DNA of 64,000 bases from Halomonas sp. QHL1 (lineage in GTDB: Bacteria > Pseudomonadota > Gammaproteobacteria > Pseudomonadales > Halomonadaceae), in assembly GCF_001882345.1 (NCBI RefSeq), contig NZ_MINL01000001.1, positions 1,382,025 through 1,446,024 of the forward strand, read 5' to 3'. Position 1 is the first letter of the stretch, and every line of letters starts with the position of its first letter. Of this stretch, positions 34,048-43,514 are shown piece by piece. A program made the translations under genes and the position numbers. Under the pieces are notes generated by a model, which did not search any database, had not been told where the DNA came from, and saw nothing but the letters and a program-made list of their open reading frames with translations.

Positions 34048-37000
34048 TGCGCTTATCGGATATCTCTGTACAGCGACCGGTACTGGCGATGGTGATCGCG
34101 GCGCTGATTGTTGCCTTTGGCCTGCTAGCGCTTAATCGTTTGCCGCTGCAAGAGTACCCCACCATCGACCCGCCAGTGGTCACCATCGATACCCGCTATC
34201 CAGGCGCCTCGGCCAGCGTTGTCGAAACACGTATTACCCAAGTATTAGAGGACCGCATTGCGGGTGTTGAAGGCATCGAGTTAATTACCTCGCAAAGCGA
34301 AGATGGCCGCTCTCAGATCGAGATCGAGTTTGGCATCGATATGGATATCAATGCCGCCGCCAATGATATCCGCGACCGCATCTCCGGCGCGCTGCGCAAC
34401 CTCCCCGACGACGCTGACAATCCAGAGGTTACCAAAGCCGATAGCAGCGAAGAGATAGTGGTGTGGCTAAGCCTTTCCGGTGAAGACTACTCCATCACCG
34501 AACTGACCGACTACGCTAACCGCTTTCTGGTCGACAGCCTTTCCGTTCAGCCGGGGGTGGCACGGGTACGTGTCGGCGGTGGCAGTGACTACGCCATGCG
34601 CGTGTGGCTGGATCGCAATGCCTTGGCCGCACGCGGACTCACCGTTAGCGATATCGAAGATGCGCTACGGGCAGAGAACGTAGAGCTACCGGCAGGCTCT
34701 CTTGAATCCGAAGATCGCCAGTTTATTGTCCGCCTCCCCCGCAGTTTTGCCAGCGCCGAAGATTTTCAGCGCCTCGCCCTCAGCTCTCCTCAAAACCAGG
34801 AGGAAAACGGCTATCTGGTGCGCCTTGCTGACGTAGCAAGAGTAGAAGTCGGCGCGGTGGAGGATCGCTCGGTATTTCGCTCTAACGGCATCCCCATGGT
34901 CGGCCTGGGCATGATCATGCAGTCGACGGCCAACGTGATAGAGCTCTCCGAAGCCGTTCAGGTCGAACTTGAACGCCTGCAGGGCACCCTGCCCGAAGGC
35001 ATGTCGCTAAGTCTGAACTACGACGCATCGCTGTTCGTCTCAGGGGCGATTAAGCAGGTCGTTATGACGCTGTTTATCGCCATGGGGTTGGTGGTGGTGG
35101 TGATCTTTATGTTTTTGGGCAATTTGCGCACCACTCTGGTGCCCGCGGTAACCGTTCCGATAGCCGTTATTGGGGCTTTTACCGCTCTGGCCGCGATGAA
35201 TTTCTCCATCAACCTGCTAACGCTGCTGGCGCTGGTGCTGGCGATCGGCCTGATTGTCGATGATGCCATCGTCGTGCTTGAAAATATAAACCGGCGTATG
35301 CACGACTACGGCGAGACACCGCTAGTCGCCGCCTTTCGCGGTACCCGGCAAATCGCTTTTGCAGTTATCGCCACCACCCTGGTGTTGGTGGCGGTTTTTC
35401 TGCCACTCAGTATGTTGCAAGGCGATATTGGCCGACTATTTTCCGAGTTCGCGCTGACCATGGCCGCGGCAGTTGTGGTCTCGACCCTGTTGGCACTGAC
35501 GCTTACGCCGATGATGGCGTCTAAAATTCTTAAGCCGGGTATGCACGACAGTCAGATTGGCAAAGCCGTGCAGTGGCTGCTCAGCGGCACACAACGCCGT
35601 TATAAAGCGTCATTAGAGTGGATGCTCAAAATGCGCTGGCTGGTGGTCGCGGCGTTTGTATTGCTGATTGGTGCCACCGCTTGGCTGGCTACGGTACTGC
35701 CCAACGAATACACGCCCCAAGAGGATCGTGGCAACTTTATCGTATTGGTGAATGGCCCCGAAGGCGCCACCTTCGACTACATGATGGACTATATGGATGA
35801 GATCGAAGCGAGGATGACGCCACTGGTGGAGAGCGGTGAGCTGGAGCGCGTCGTCGTTCGCGCCCCTCGTGGCTACGGCAACATCGAGAACTTTAATAGC
35901 GGCTTTATTATCGTCAATATGGCTGAGTGGGGCAGTCGACGCAGTGCCTGGGAGATCATGGCCGAAGTACGCGAAAAGCTGCGTACGCTGCCGGGGGTAC
36001 AAGCTTTCCCGGTAATGCGTCAAGGGTTTGGGCAGCGTACCCAGAAGCCGGTGCAGTTTGTGCTGGGCGGCGGGACTTACGAAGAGCTTGCCCGTTGGCG
36101 CGATACTCTGATCGATCATGTGCGTGAAAACAACCCGCGCTTGATGGCACTGGAGAGCAACTACAACGAAACCCAGCCGCAGCTAAGAGTCGACATTGAC
36201 TACGAGCGTGCCGCCTCAATGGGCGTTACGGTTACCGAGATAGGCAGAACGCTTGAAGTGCTGTTAGGTGGCCGTAACGTCACTCGCTACGTGGATGACG
36301 GTGAAGAGTACGACGTGATTTTGGAAGGTGACCGCGGCAGTCAAAACAGCCCGAGGGCATTGGATAACATTCAGGTGCGATCTGCTCGCACAGGTGAGCT
36401 GATCCCCCTGGCCAGCCTGGTCACCCTCTCCGACTTTGCTGGCGCCAGCACCCTGAACCGATTTGACCGTATTCGGGCGATTACCATTGAAGCCAACTTG
36501 GCGGATGGCTACCCCCTCGGCGAAGCCTTGGCCTATTTAGAGCAGAGCGCCGCGGAGCTACTGCCGGAAGAGGCGCAAACCAATGTGGCAGGCGCCTCCC
36601 GGGACTTCCAGCAGGCCAGCGGCGCCACCGCGTTCCTGCTGATCCTGGGCGCGCTAGTGGTCTTTTTGGTGCTAGCAGCGCAGTTCGAGAGCCTGATCCA
36701 CCCCTTTGTGATTATGCTCACGGTGCCGCTCGCGATGAGCGGCGCACTACTCGCCCTGCTGCTCAGCGGTCAATCGCTGAATATCTACAGCCAAGTTGGC
36801 TTGGTGCTGTTGATTGGGCTGGCGGCGAAAAACGGCATTCTAATTGTCGAGTTTGCCAACCAGCTGCGTGATGAGGGGAAAGCGTTTCGTGTGGCGTTGA
36901 TTGAAGCCTCTGTGACGCGCTTAAGACCCATCTTAATGACCGCCGTGACCACTATGGCCGGTGCCATTCCGCTGATTATTTCCACCGGCCCTGGCGCAGA

Positions 37001-37169
37001 ATCGCGCCTGGTCATCGGCACAGTAATTATGGCGGGGGTCGGCTCGGCCACGCTGTTTACGCTGTTTGTCGTGCCCGTCGCTTACGATCTACTCGCTCGC
37101 CACACTGGTTCACCAGGTGCAGTTAAGCGGCAGTTGGAGGAGGAAATTGCTAACGCGCCATCTGACTGA
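34047..37169 (+). CDS. RND multidrug efflux permease (HAE1-like)
   Basis: This 1040-residue proton-driven pump is of the AcrB/MexB superfamily. TM4 has the complete proton-relay pair in IGLIVDDAIVVLENI, and TM10 has the conserved lysine in LIGLAAKNGILIVEFANQ. Other landmarks are PLQEYPTIDPPVVTI near the N-terminus and LPNEYTPQEDRGNF in the second half. All catalytic residues are present, unlike in the pump at 1395, so this is the more canonical hydrophobe/amphiphile exporter. No outer-membrane channel gene follows; a TolC-type protein elsewhere is required. Confidence 0.93.
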   Translation: MRLSDISVQRPVLAMVIAALIVAFGLLALNRLPLQEYPTIDPPVVTIDTRYPGASASVVETRITQVLEDRIAGVEGIELITSQSEDGRSQIEIEFGIDMDINAAANDIRDRISGALRNLPDDADNPEVTKADSSEEIVVWLSLSGEDYSITELTDYANRFLVDSLSVQPGVARVRVGGGSDYAMRVWLDRNALAARGLTVSDIEDALRAENVELPAGSLESEDRQFIVRLPRSFASAEDFQRLALSSPQNQEENGYLVRLADVARVEVGAVEDRSVFRSNGIPMVGLGMIMQSTANVIELSEAVQVELERLQGTLPEGMSLSLNYDASLFVSGAIKQVVMTLFIAMGLVVVVIFMFLGNLRTTLVPAVTVPIAVIGAFTALAAMNFSINLLTLLALVLAIGLIVDDAIVVLENINRRMHDYGETPLVAAFRGTRQIAFAVIATTLVLVAVFLPLSMLQGDIGRLFSEFALTMAAAVVVSTLLALTLTPMMASKILKPGMHDSQIGKAVQWLLSGTQRRYKASLEWMLKMRWLVVAAFVLLIGATAWLATVLPNEYTPQEDRGNFIVLVNGPEGATFDYMMDYMDEIEARMTPLVESGELERVVVRAPRGYGNIENFNSGFIIVNMAEWGSRRSAWEIMAEVREKLRTLPGVQAFPVMRQGFGQRTQKPVQFVLGGGTYEELARWRDTLIDHVRENNPRLMALESNYNETQPQLRVDIDYERAASMGVTVTEIGRTLEVLLGGRNVTRYVDDGEEYDVILEGDRGSQNSPRALDNIQVRSARTGELIPLASLVTLSDFAGASTLNRFDRIRAITIEANLADGYPLGEALAYLEQSAAELLPEEAQTNVAGASRDFQQASGATAFLLILGALVVFLVLAAQFESLIHPFVIMLTVPLAMSGALLALLLSGQSLNIYSQVGLVLLIGLAAKNGILIVEFANQLRDEGKAFRVALIEASVTRLRPILMTAVTTMAGAIPLIISTGPGAESRLVIGTVIMAGVGSATLFTLFVVPVAYDLLARHTGSPGAVKRQLEEEIANAPSD

Positions 37170-37208
37170 TGTCATGGCGACTGAAACGTGGCAATTTTTT
37201 GGGGGGGG

Positions 37209-37348
37209 GTCATTGCGAACGCAATGAAGCAATCTGGTTTTTAGAGGCCACCGCACGCTTGAGATTGCCGCGTCGCTGCGCTCCTCGCAATGACATAGGG
37301 GGAGTGTCATTGCGAAGTTTCGTCTTTTCACTCCTTGCAATGACACTC
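37209..37348. repeat. Two tandem REP-like palindromic units
   Basis: Unit 1 (37209-37294) begins gtcattgcga and ends tcgcaatgac. Between them are the gcaatctgg and gagattgccgcg segments of a palindromic element I recognise from many genomes. Unit 2 (37302-37348) is shorter, with perfect 12-base arms gagtgtcattgc/gcaatgacactc. A nine-G run (37201-37209) precedes them. They fill the gap downstream of the RND operon and have no coding potential I would support. Confidence 0.8.
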
Positions 37349-37355
37349 TCAATAA

Positions 37356-37379
37356 AAAGGGTGCCTGTTGGCACCCTTT
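37356..37379 (-). terminator. Rho-independent terminator of the DUF3617 gene
   Basis: Perfect 10-base arms aaagggtgcc/ggcacccttt enclose a tgtt loop. On the minus strand the stem is followed by a short U-run, so it should stop transcription of the DUF3617 gene. It may also act on the RND operon from the other side. Confidence 0.8.
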
Positions 37380-37396
37380 GAAAAGAGAGCTAGCGA

Positions 37397-37825
37397 TTAC
37401 TCACACTCGCCCAGGTACTCGCCTTCAATCACGGTATTCATGCTCAGCTCACCCATAGGTGACTGGGTTAGAATATCGACACTGCCTTCGATACGCTCGC
37501 CCATAAAACGCATTTCGCCATCGATAGTGGCTTCGCCACCCTCAGCACGGCACACCATGCTGTAGCTTAGACCGTCCTCAGTCAGCTCCTGGTCGAGCAG
37601 CTCGCAGCCTTCTTCTTCCTCGATGAAGCCGAATTCAGCGCCCTCAAGCTCTTCCTGACTAATACACTGGCGCTCGGTTTCCGTTTGATCCGGAATTTCC
37701 ATTTCGCCGGTGACGCTGGTTGTGCTCACAAACTCCCACTCACCAGGGGTGACATTGGGGGTTTCAGCCAACGCGACCATCGGAAAGGCCACTAGGGCCG
37801 CTACTGCCATGTTACGTAACATCAT
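37397..37825 (-). CDS. DUF3617 family secreted protein
   Basis: A small periplasmic protein of about 142 residues with a Sec signal peptide (MMLRNMAVAALVAFPMVALA). The mature part matches DUF3617: TPGEWEF at its start, a cysteine-containing QCISQEELEG segment, GEMRFMGERIEGSVDI, and a final cysteine. It is strongly acidic, as is common for exported proteins of halophiles. The start at 37825 is chosen from the signal peptide; in-frame codons upstream to 37885 add a poor leader. Function is unknown. Confidence 0.8.
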   Translation of the reverse strand: MMLRNMAVAALVAFPMVALAETPNVTPGEWEFVSTTSVTGEMEIPDQTETERQCISQEELEGAEFGFIEEEEGCELLDQELTEDGLSYSMVCRAEGGEATIDGEMRFMGERIEGSVDILTQSPMGELSMNTVIEGEYLGECE

Positions 37826-37989
37826 CGCTACTCTCGCTGCGTTTGCTTTAGGAATCTGTGAATATCCTACCTGATTCAATCCCACGATGCTTTATCTGAC
37901 GGCCAGACTGCTACACTCAACGTTTAATGAATCACGCTAAGTGAAACAAATGCCTAATTCAGCGCACCCGCTATACAAGGTAGCCAACA

Positions 37990-38199
37990 ATGCAAGACGA
38001 CGCCCTGGTCAATTATGACTTTCACTGCCCCTACTGCGATTCACCGCTGACCTTCCTGATTGATACTTCCCAGGGCAGCCATGACACCTGGGAAGATTGT
38101 CATCAGTGCTGCGCGCCCATTCAGCTACAAGTCATCGTCTCGCCAATGACCGGAGAACTCGACAGCGTCGTCGCCGGGCGCGACGACGACGTTCTCTAG
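37990..38199 (+). CDS. CPXCG-motif cysteine-rich protein
   Basis: A 69-residue protein with two cysteine pairs, CPYC near the N-terminus and CHQCC in the middle, forming a probable zinc-ribbon. It matches the small 'CPXCG motif-containing' family of proteobacteria, whose function is unknown. The spacing DFHCPYCDSPLTFLID and TWEDCHQCCAPIQL is characteristic. It converges on potI with six bases between stops. Confidence 0.85.
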   Translation: MQDDALVNYDFHCPYCDSPLTFLIDTSQGSHDTWEDCHQCCAPIQLQVIVSPMTGELDSVVAGRDDDVL

Positions 38200-38205
38200 T
38201 TTGAT

Positions 38206-39036
38206 CTAACCTTCTCGTAGAGCGGCCTTTCGTCTAGTCTCATTACGTCGCATAAAAAACCACGCCAATAGTGTCGCCAGCGATACCGTTAGGATGATCA
38301 ATGTAGCAAGCGCATTGATCTTCGGCGACACCCCCATGCGCACCGACGAAAACACCACCATCGGCAGCGTATTGGCCCCTGGGCCTGAAACAAAGCTGGC
38401 GATCACCAGGTCATCCAGTGAGAGTGTAAACGCCAGCAGCCAACCTGCTGCCAACGCGGGGGTAATGATGGGCAGCGTGATAGAGAAGAAGGTTTTCACA
38501 GGAGGCGAGCCCAAATCCATGGCTGCCTCTTCGATAGAGAGATCCACTTCCCGCAGGCGCGCAGCCACCACGACCGCCACATAGGCGCTGCAAAAGGTGG
38601 TGTGAGCAATCCAAATGGTTGCCATACCCCGGTCGGCTGGCCAGCCGGTAATCTGCGCCATCTGCACAAATAGCAGCAGCAGCGAAAGACCGGTGATGAC
38701 TTCGGGCATTACCAGCGGTGCCGTGACCATACTCGACAACGCCGTTTTGCCGCGGAAGTGGCCATAGCGCGTCATTACAAAGGCTGCCACGGTGCCCAGG
38801 CAAACCGCCATGCTGGCAGCGAAAAACGCGATGCGCAGGCTCGTCCATACCGCCGACAAAATCTGCTGATCACGAAACAGCTCGCCGTACCACTGGGTGG
38901 AAAAACCCGCCCACACTGTGACCAACTTTGAAGCGTTAAACGAATACACCACCAGCACAAACATCGGCAGGTAAAGAAACAGTAGGCCAAGCACCAGCAT
39001 GACCGTAGAGAAGTTAGGCCGTCGCATTCTGATCAT
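38206..39036 (-). CDS. potI: Putrescine ABC transporter permease PotI
   Basis: This is an inner-membrane permease with six TM helices in 276 residues. The EAA loop appears as SIEEAAMDLGSPPVKTFFSITLP, and LSLDDLVIASFVSGPGANTLP is typical of PotC/PotI. The N-terminus has the LYLPMFVLVVYSFNASK segment. It is the last gene of potFGHI and pairs with PotH. The gene order F-G-H-I and the similarity favour putrescine over spermidine. Confidence 0.92.
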   Translation of the reverse strand: MIRMRRPNFSTVMLVLGLLFLYLPMFVLVVYSFNASKLVTVWAGFSTQWYGELFRDQQILSAVWTSLRIAFFAASMAVCLGTVAAFVMTRYGHFRGKTALSSMVTAPLVMPEVITGLSLLLLFVQMAQITGWPADRGMATIWIAHTTFCSAYVAVVVAARLREVDLSIEEAAMDLGSPPVKTFFSITLPIITPALAAGWLLAFTLSLDDLVIASFVSGPGANTLPMVVFSSVRMGVSPKINALATLIILTVSLATLLAWFFMRRNETRRKAALREG

Positions 39037-39043
39037 TCAAGCG

Positions 39044-39955
39044 TCACTCTTGAAATTCGCGGGACTGGTAACGGTGGAACCAGACAATCGGCACCAGTAA
39101 CAGCAGTAGCATTACCATGGCCAGTGCCGACGCCACGGGCCAGTCGCGGTTGAGGAAGAACTCCTCCCACAGCACTTTACCGATCATTAGCGTATCAGGG
39201 CCGCCCAGCAGTTCAGGAATCACAAACTCCCCTACTGCCGGAATAAATACCAGCATCGAGCCGGCCACGATGCCGCCTGTAGAGAGCGGCAAGGTGACTT
39301 TGATAAAGGTATTGAGTCTGCGCGAGCCAAGATCAGCAGCGGCCTCTAATAGCGAGTTATCCATACGCGTTAAGTGGGCATACAGCGGCAGTACCATGAA
39401 CGGCAAGTAGGCGTAAACAATGCCGATGATGACCGCAAACTGGGTATTCATCATGCGCAGCGGTGAATCAATCAGGCCAATCCCTATCAATAGGTTATTG
39501 ATTAACCCACTGTTACTGAGAATCCCCATCCAGGCGTAGACACGAATCAAAAACGACGTCCATGATGGCAGCATGACCAGCAGCAGTAACAGCAGCTGCC
39601 AGCGGGCCGGGGCACGGGCCATGGCATACGCCATCGGGTAACCCAGCAGCAAACAGGCCAGCGTGGCAATAAACGCCGTTTTCACAGAGCCCCAGTAGGC
39701 GGCGATATACAGCGAGTCCGAAAGCAGGAATAGATAATTACCTAAATTAAGAAATACATGCAGCGTCTGGTCGGCGTACTCAAGCAGCGGACCATAGGGC
39801 GGAATCGCAATCGCCGCCTCGGAGAGGCTGATTTTGAGCACCAGCGCAAAGGGCAGTAAAAAAAACAGCGTCAGCCACACGAGCGGAAACGCAATCACTG
39901 CCCGACGCCCTAACTGCAAGCGTTTGAGCAGTGCTGAAGAACGAGATAACTTCAT
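39044..39955 (-). CDS. potH: Putrescine ABC transporter permease PotH
   Basis: This is the first permease subunit of the transporter, about 303 residues with six TM segments. The EAA loop is SLLEAAADLGSRRLNTFIKVTLP and is followed by IPAVGEFVIPELLGGPDTLMIG, a strong PotB/PotH signature. MNTQFAVIIGIVYAYLPFMVLPLYAHL is also conserved. The start at 39955 (MKLSRSSALLKR) has AGGAG upstream; reading to 40003 adds unsupported residues. It is separated from potI by seven bases. Confidence 0.93.
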   Translation of the reverse strand: MKLSRSSALLKRLQLGRRAVIAFPLVWLTLFFLLPFALVLKISLSEAAIAIPPYGPLLEYADQTLHVFLNLGNYLFLLSDSLYIAAYWGSVKTAFIATLACLLLGYPMAYAMARAPARWQLLLLLLVMLPSWTSFLIRVYAWMGILSNSGLINNLLIGIGLIDSPLRMMNTQFAVIIGIVYAYLPFMVLPLYAHLTRMDNSLLEAAADLGSRRLNTFIKVTLPLSTGGIVAGSMLVFIPAVGEFVIPELLGGPDTLMIGKVLWEEFFLNRDWPVASALAMVMLLLLLVPIVWFHRYQSREFQE

Positions 39956-40023
39956 TAAAGGCAGTCTCCTCGCAGTAAGGAATGCGTCACTATCGCAATT
40001 CAAAACGTTAGCAGTTCAAGACG

Positions 40024-41205
40024 CTAACGGTTCAAAACAATCGTACTGTGATCTTCCCAGTAGACATACACGCTGTCTTCCCAGGTAGGTCGATCACCGC
40101 GACGCTCGGTATTGGCCATACTGACTTTAATGATCTGGCCCGACTGGGTGCGCACGTAATAAAGCGAGAAGCCGCCTAGGTAGGCGATATCATCCACCTT
40201 GCCTTCTGCCCAGTTATATTCTGTAGTGGGTTTCTCGCGGGTTAGCCAGATTTTTTCAGGTCGAAGTGCGACCCAAACCCGACGATTCGACGCCTGAGTG
40301 GTGATACCGTGGTCAATATAGATGGGGCGCTCAAGCGCGGGAGCGGCGATGCGGCAGTGGTCGGCAGCGTCTTCGATAATCTCGCCTTCAAACAGATTCA
40401 CCGTGCCGACGAATTCCGCCACCATGCGGCTCACCGGGCTTTCATAAATATCGATCGGCGAGCCTATTTGCTCGATCCAGCCATCGGCCATGATCGCCAC
40501 ACGGTCGGCCATGGTCATCGCCTCTTCCTGGTCGTGAGTGACCATAATGCAGGTCACACCCACCTGCTCGATGATCTCCACCACCTCTAGCTGCATTTCG
40601 GTGCGCAGCTTTTTATCCAGCGCACCCATAGGCTCGTCTAACAGCAACAGCTTGGGCCGCTTGGCCAGCGAACGTGCCAGCGCTACACGCTGGCGCTGGC
40701 CGCCAGAGAGCTGATGCGGTTTGCGCTTGGCAAAGCGCTGCATATGCACCAGTTTCAACATTTGCGCGACGCGAGCGTCGATATCCGCTTTGGGGAGCTT
40801 GTCCTGCTTTAAGCCAAAGGCAATATTCTGCGCCACTGTCATATGCGGAAATAGCGCATAGGACTGGAACATCATATTGATAGGCCGCTTGTGCGGTGGC
40901 ATGGCAGTGATATTCTCACCGTCTAATAAAATCCGGCCTTCGGAGGGCGTCTCAAAGCCCGCCAACATCCGCAGCAGGGTTGATTTACCCGACCCAGAGC
41001 CACCTAATAGCGCGAAAATTTCCCCGCGCTTAACCTGCAAATTGACATCATCCACCGCCAGCGCATCATCAAACCGCTTGCTTAAGCGTTTCACTTCCAG
41101 CACCACATCTTCAGCAAACCGCGGGGTTTTACCCTGGGGTCGCGACGAAGAAGGAGACGTTGGCGAAGCAGATGAAGGCTCGTTCGACAGGGGCGTAGTG
41201 ACCAT
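40024..41205 (-). CDS. potG: Putrescine ABC transporter ATP-binding protein PotG
   Basis: This is the ATPase of the polyamine importer, 393 residues. Walker A is LGGSGSGKSTLLRMLAG, the Q-loop region is MMFQSYALFPHMTV, the signature is LSGGQRQRVALARSL, Walker B is LLLLDEPMGALD, and the switch His is in [16 protein letters not shown]-terminal TOBE domain ends the protein. The first 33 residues are Ser/Pro-rich and unlike the family, so the true start may be internal. It lies between potF and potH. Confidence 0.94.
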   Translation of the reverse strand: MVTTPLSNEPSSASPTSPSSSRPQGKTPRFAEDVVLEVKRLSKRFDDALAVDDVNLQVKRGEIFALLGGSGSGKSTLLRMLAGFETPSEGRILLDGENITAMPPHKRPINMMFQSYALFPHMTVAQNIAFGLKQDKLPKADIDARVAQMLKLVHMQRFAKRKPHQLSGGQRQRVALARSLAKRPKLLLLDEPMGALDKKLRTEMQLEVVEIIEQVGVTCIMVTHDQEEAMTMADRVAIMADGWIEQIGSPIDIYESPVSRMVAEFVGTVNLFEGEIIEDAADHCRIAAPALERPIYIDHGITTQASNRRVWVALRPEKIWLTREKPTTEYNWAEGKVDDIAYLGGFSLYYVRTQSGQIIKVSMANTERRGDRPTWEDSVYVYWEDHSTIVLNR

Positions 41206-41224
41206 TCGCCACTCCCATCAAAAG

Positions 41225-41240
41225 GCCCGGAAACCCGGGC
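41225..41240 (-). terminator. Intercistronic hairpin between potF and potG
   Basis: On the minus strand the arms gcccgg/ccgggc with a short loop are followed by a few T residues. It lies in the 101-base gap after potF. Such partial terminators commonly allow more binding protein than membrane components to be made. Confidence 0.5.
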
Positions 41241-41306
41241 ATTAAAAAAGACGAACAGCGAGCCAGAGAGAGTTAACCCCAGGCTCGCCGTCGGATAAAT
41301 GTCGGT

Positions 41307-42410
41307 TTAACGACCAGACTTTACGCGGTTCCAAATGCGCGTACGGGCGCGTTGCACATCTTGAGGCTTTTCAATCGCTACGTACAGGTTTTGCATGACC
41401 TCGGTTTCCGGGTAAATAGCCGGGTCATTGATGATCTCATCAGAGAGATATTCATTGGCCGCCGCGTTGGGGTTGGCATACCGCACGTACTCGGTAATTT
41501 CAGCGGCGATTTCCGGGTCAAGAATAAAGTTGATAAAGGCGTGAGCGTTTTCAGTGTTCGGGGCATCGGCGGGTACCGCCATCATGTCGAACCAGAGGGC
41601 AGCGCCCTCTTTGGGAATGCTGTAACCGATACTGAAATCACGACCAGCCTCTTCAGCACGCTCGGCGGCCTGGAAAATATCGCCGGAATAGCCAGCGGCC
41701 ACGCAGATATCGCCGTTCGCCAGATCAGAGACATAGCGCGAAGAGTGGAAATAGGTCATGTCGTCGCGAACGTCGGCAATCAGTTCACCGCCAGCTTCCA
41801 AGTCATCAATATTTTCGCTAAGCGGGTCTAAACCTAAGTACGCCATGGCGGGCGAGAGCATCTCATCACCTGAATCCAGCATCGACAAGCCACAGCCTGC
41901 CTCGCTCAATGCAGCGGTTATTTCAGGATCAAACAGCAGCGCCCAGCTATCTACTGGTGCGTCATCGCCCAAAATTTCTTTTACCCGGTCGACGTTATAG
42001 CCAACACCGTTGGTGCCCCACATATAGGGAACCGAGTATTCACTACCCGCATCAATAGCTTCCAAGTTGGCCATCAGCTCGGGGTTGAGATTGTCTAAAT
42101 TAGGTAGTAGCTCATGGTTAAGCGGCTGGTAAACACCGGCGCTTAATTGACGCGTAAAATAGTGGGTAGAGGGCACCACTACATCGTAGCCGGAACGCCC
42201 GGCGAGCAGCGCAGCATCCAAAATTTCATTGCTGTCATAAACGTCATAAGTCACTTCAATGCCGGTACGCTCGGTAAATTTTTCCAGCGTTTCCGGAGCA
42301 ATGTAGTCTGACCAGTTAAACACCCGCACCTCTTCGGCGTGGGCAGCGCTAGCCGCTGCGGCGAATGAGATAGCCGCAACGGCCGCGGAAAGTTTGTGAA
42401 TGTTCCCCAT
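41307..42410 (-). CDS. potF: Putrescine-binding periplasmic protein PotF
   Basis: This is the periplasmic polyamine-binding protein of about 367 residues with a Sec signal peptide ending AAHAEE. The mature start VRVFNWSDYIAPETLEKFTERTGIEVTYDVYDSNE is almost diagnostic of PotF/PotD. GTNGVGYNVDRV and WFDMMAVPADAPNTENAHAFINF are also conserved. The start at 42410 (MGNIHKLS) has AGGAG at a good distance; a GTG six bases earlier is too close to it. It is the first gene of the operon. Confidence 0.94.
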   Translation of the reverse strand: MGNIHKLSAAVAAISFAAAASAAHAEEVRVFNWSDYIAPETLEKFTERTGIEVTYDVYDSNEILDAALLAGRSGYDVVVPSTHYFTRQLSAGVYQPLNHELLPNLDNLNPELMANLEAIDAGSEYSVPYMWGTNGVGYNVDRVKEILGDDAPVDSWALLFDPEITAALSEAGCGLSMLDSGDEMLSPAMAYLGLDPLSENIDDLEAGGELIADVRDDMTYFHSSRYVSDLANGDICVAAGYSGDIFQAAERAEEAGRDFSIGYSIPKEGAALWFDMMAVPADAPNTENAHAFINFILDPEIAAEITEYVRYANPNAAANEYLSDEIINDPAIYPETEVMQNLYVAIEKPQDVQRARTRIWNRVKSGR

Positions 42411-42662
42411 TATCACTGCTCCTGTTGTCTTAGCTATTCACTCAATGATTCAGCCAGATAATTTGCCAAGTGTTTTTTACCAAGTTTGCCCCGCTGCTGT
42501 CGCCAACAGCTGTCAGCGGCTAACAATAGCGTAGGCCATAATGCTGACCGTGCGAATTTTGCGGTGCGGTGACGCCTACCGCAAGCCAATGTGAAAAATT
42601 CTTGTATTTTGCCCTACCGGCCCCATTAAGAAGCCGGTAAATCAGAAGCCTCTTATCGACCA

Positions 42663-42728
42663 ATAGGCCAAGGCTATTGGTTAGATGGATTTTTTAAATT
42701 TTAGACATTAGTCGCTAGCCGTTAGTAT
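42663..42728 (+). promoter_or_regulatory. OxyR site and promoter of ahpC
   Basis: In the 367-base gene-free gap before ahpC, ATAG-N7-CTAT-N7-ATGG-N7-AAAT (42663-42699) follows the OxyR consensus ATAG-N7-CTAT-N7-ATAG-N7-CTAT. The first two quarters match perfectly and the last two are degenerate. A -35 like TTAGAC (42701-42706) and a -10 like TAGTAT (42723-42728) follow with a 16-base spacer. This is the position for an OxyR-activated promoter. The rest of the gap shows nothing else I can name. Confidence 0.65.
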
Positions 42729-42777
42729 TAGCCAACATTTATAAACCCTACACTCACGACACCAGGAGATTATCTGA

Positions 42778-43341
42778 ATGTCCTTGATCAACACTGAAGT
42801 AAAGCCATTTAAAGCCACTGCTTACCTAAATGGCGAATTCGTCGATGTGACTGAAGCGGATCTTCAAGGCCAGTGGTCTATCTTCTTCTTCTACCCAGCT
42901 GATTTCACCTTTGTATGCCCGACCGAGCTTGGCGATCTGGCCGATAATTATGCTGAGTTCAAGAAGCTGGGCGTTGAAATCTACAGCGTTTCAACCGATA
43001 CCCACTTTACTCACAAAGCATGGCACGACAGCTCTGAGACCATCGGTAAACTGCAATACCCGATGATTGCAGATCCGACGCTACGTATTTCACGCAACTT
43101 CGAAGTATTAATTGAAGAGGCCGGCCTTGCTGAGCGCGGCACCTTCGTTGTCGATCCTGATGGCAAAATCCAAATTGTTGAAATCAACGCTGGCAACATT
43201 GGCCGTAACGCAGAAGAGCTGCTGCGTAAAGTGAAGGCTGCTCAATACGTTCGTGCCAACCCGAACGAAGTGTGCCCGGCTAAATGGAAAGAAGGCGAAG
43301 AAACACTCGCTCCGTCTCTGGATCTTGTAGGCAAAATCTAA
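42778..43341 (+). CDS. ahpC: Alkyl hydroperoxide reductase subunit C (peroxiredoxin)
   Basis: AhpC is a typical 2-Cys peroxiredoxin of 187 residues that reduces hydrogen peroxide and organic hydroperoxides. The peroxidatic cysteine is in [14 protein letters not shown] and the resolving cysteine in [10 protein letters not shown] near the C-terminus. [16 protein letters not shown] is the usual AhpC start. AGGAG precedes the ATG. It is followed by its own terminator and then by its reductase ahpF. Confidence 0.98.
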   Translation: MSLINTEVKPFKATAYLNGEFVDVTEADLQGQWSIFFFYPADFTFVCPTELGDLADNYAEFKKLGVEIYSVSTDTHFTHKAWHDSSETIGKLQYPMIADPTLRISRNFEVLIEEAGLAERGTFVVDPDGKIQIVEINAGNIGRNAEELLRKVKAAQYVRANPNEVCPAKWKEGEETLAPSLDLVGKI

Positions 43342-43400
43342 ACCGCCTATATCTTTCACGCGCTTGCGCCTATTTACGTAGCGCAAGTCCGTGCAGATCC

Positions 43401-43430
43401 AACGCCCGGGTTTCGCCCGGGCGTTCTGTT
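43401..43430 (+). terminator. Terminator after ahpC
   Basis: Perfect arms aacgcccggg (43401-43410) and cccgggcgtt (43416-43425) with a 5-base loop are followed by ctgtttt. It should reduce read-through into ahpF so that AhpC is made in excess, as usual for this pair. Confidence 0.85.
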
Positions 43431-43514
43431 TTAACACTTTTTAAAAATATTAATGATTAGCACCGTCACACACGTGTGTTCAATACGTCTGTTACCTGCG
43501 AGGAAGCTACTGTC

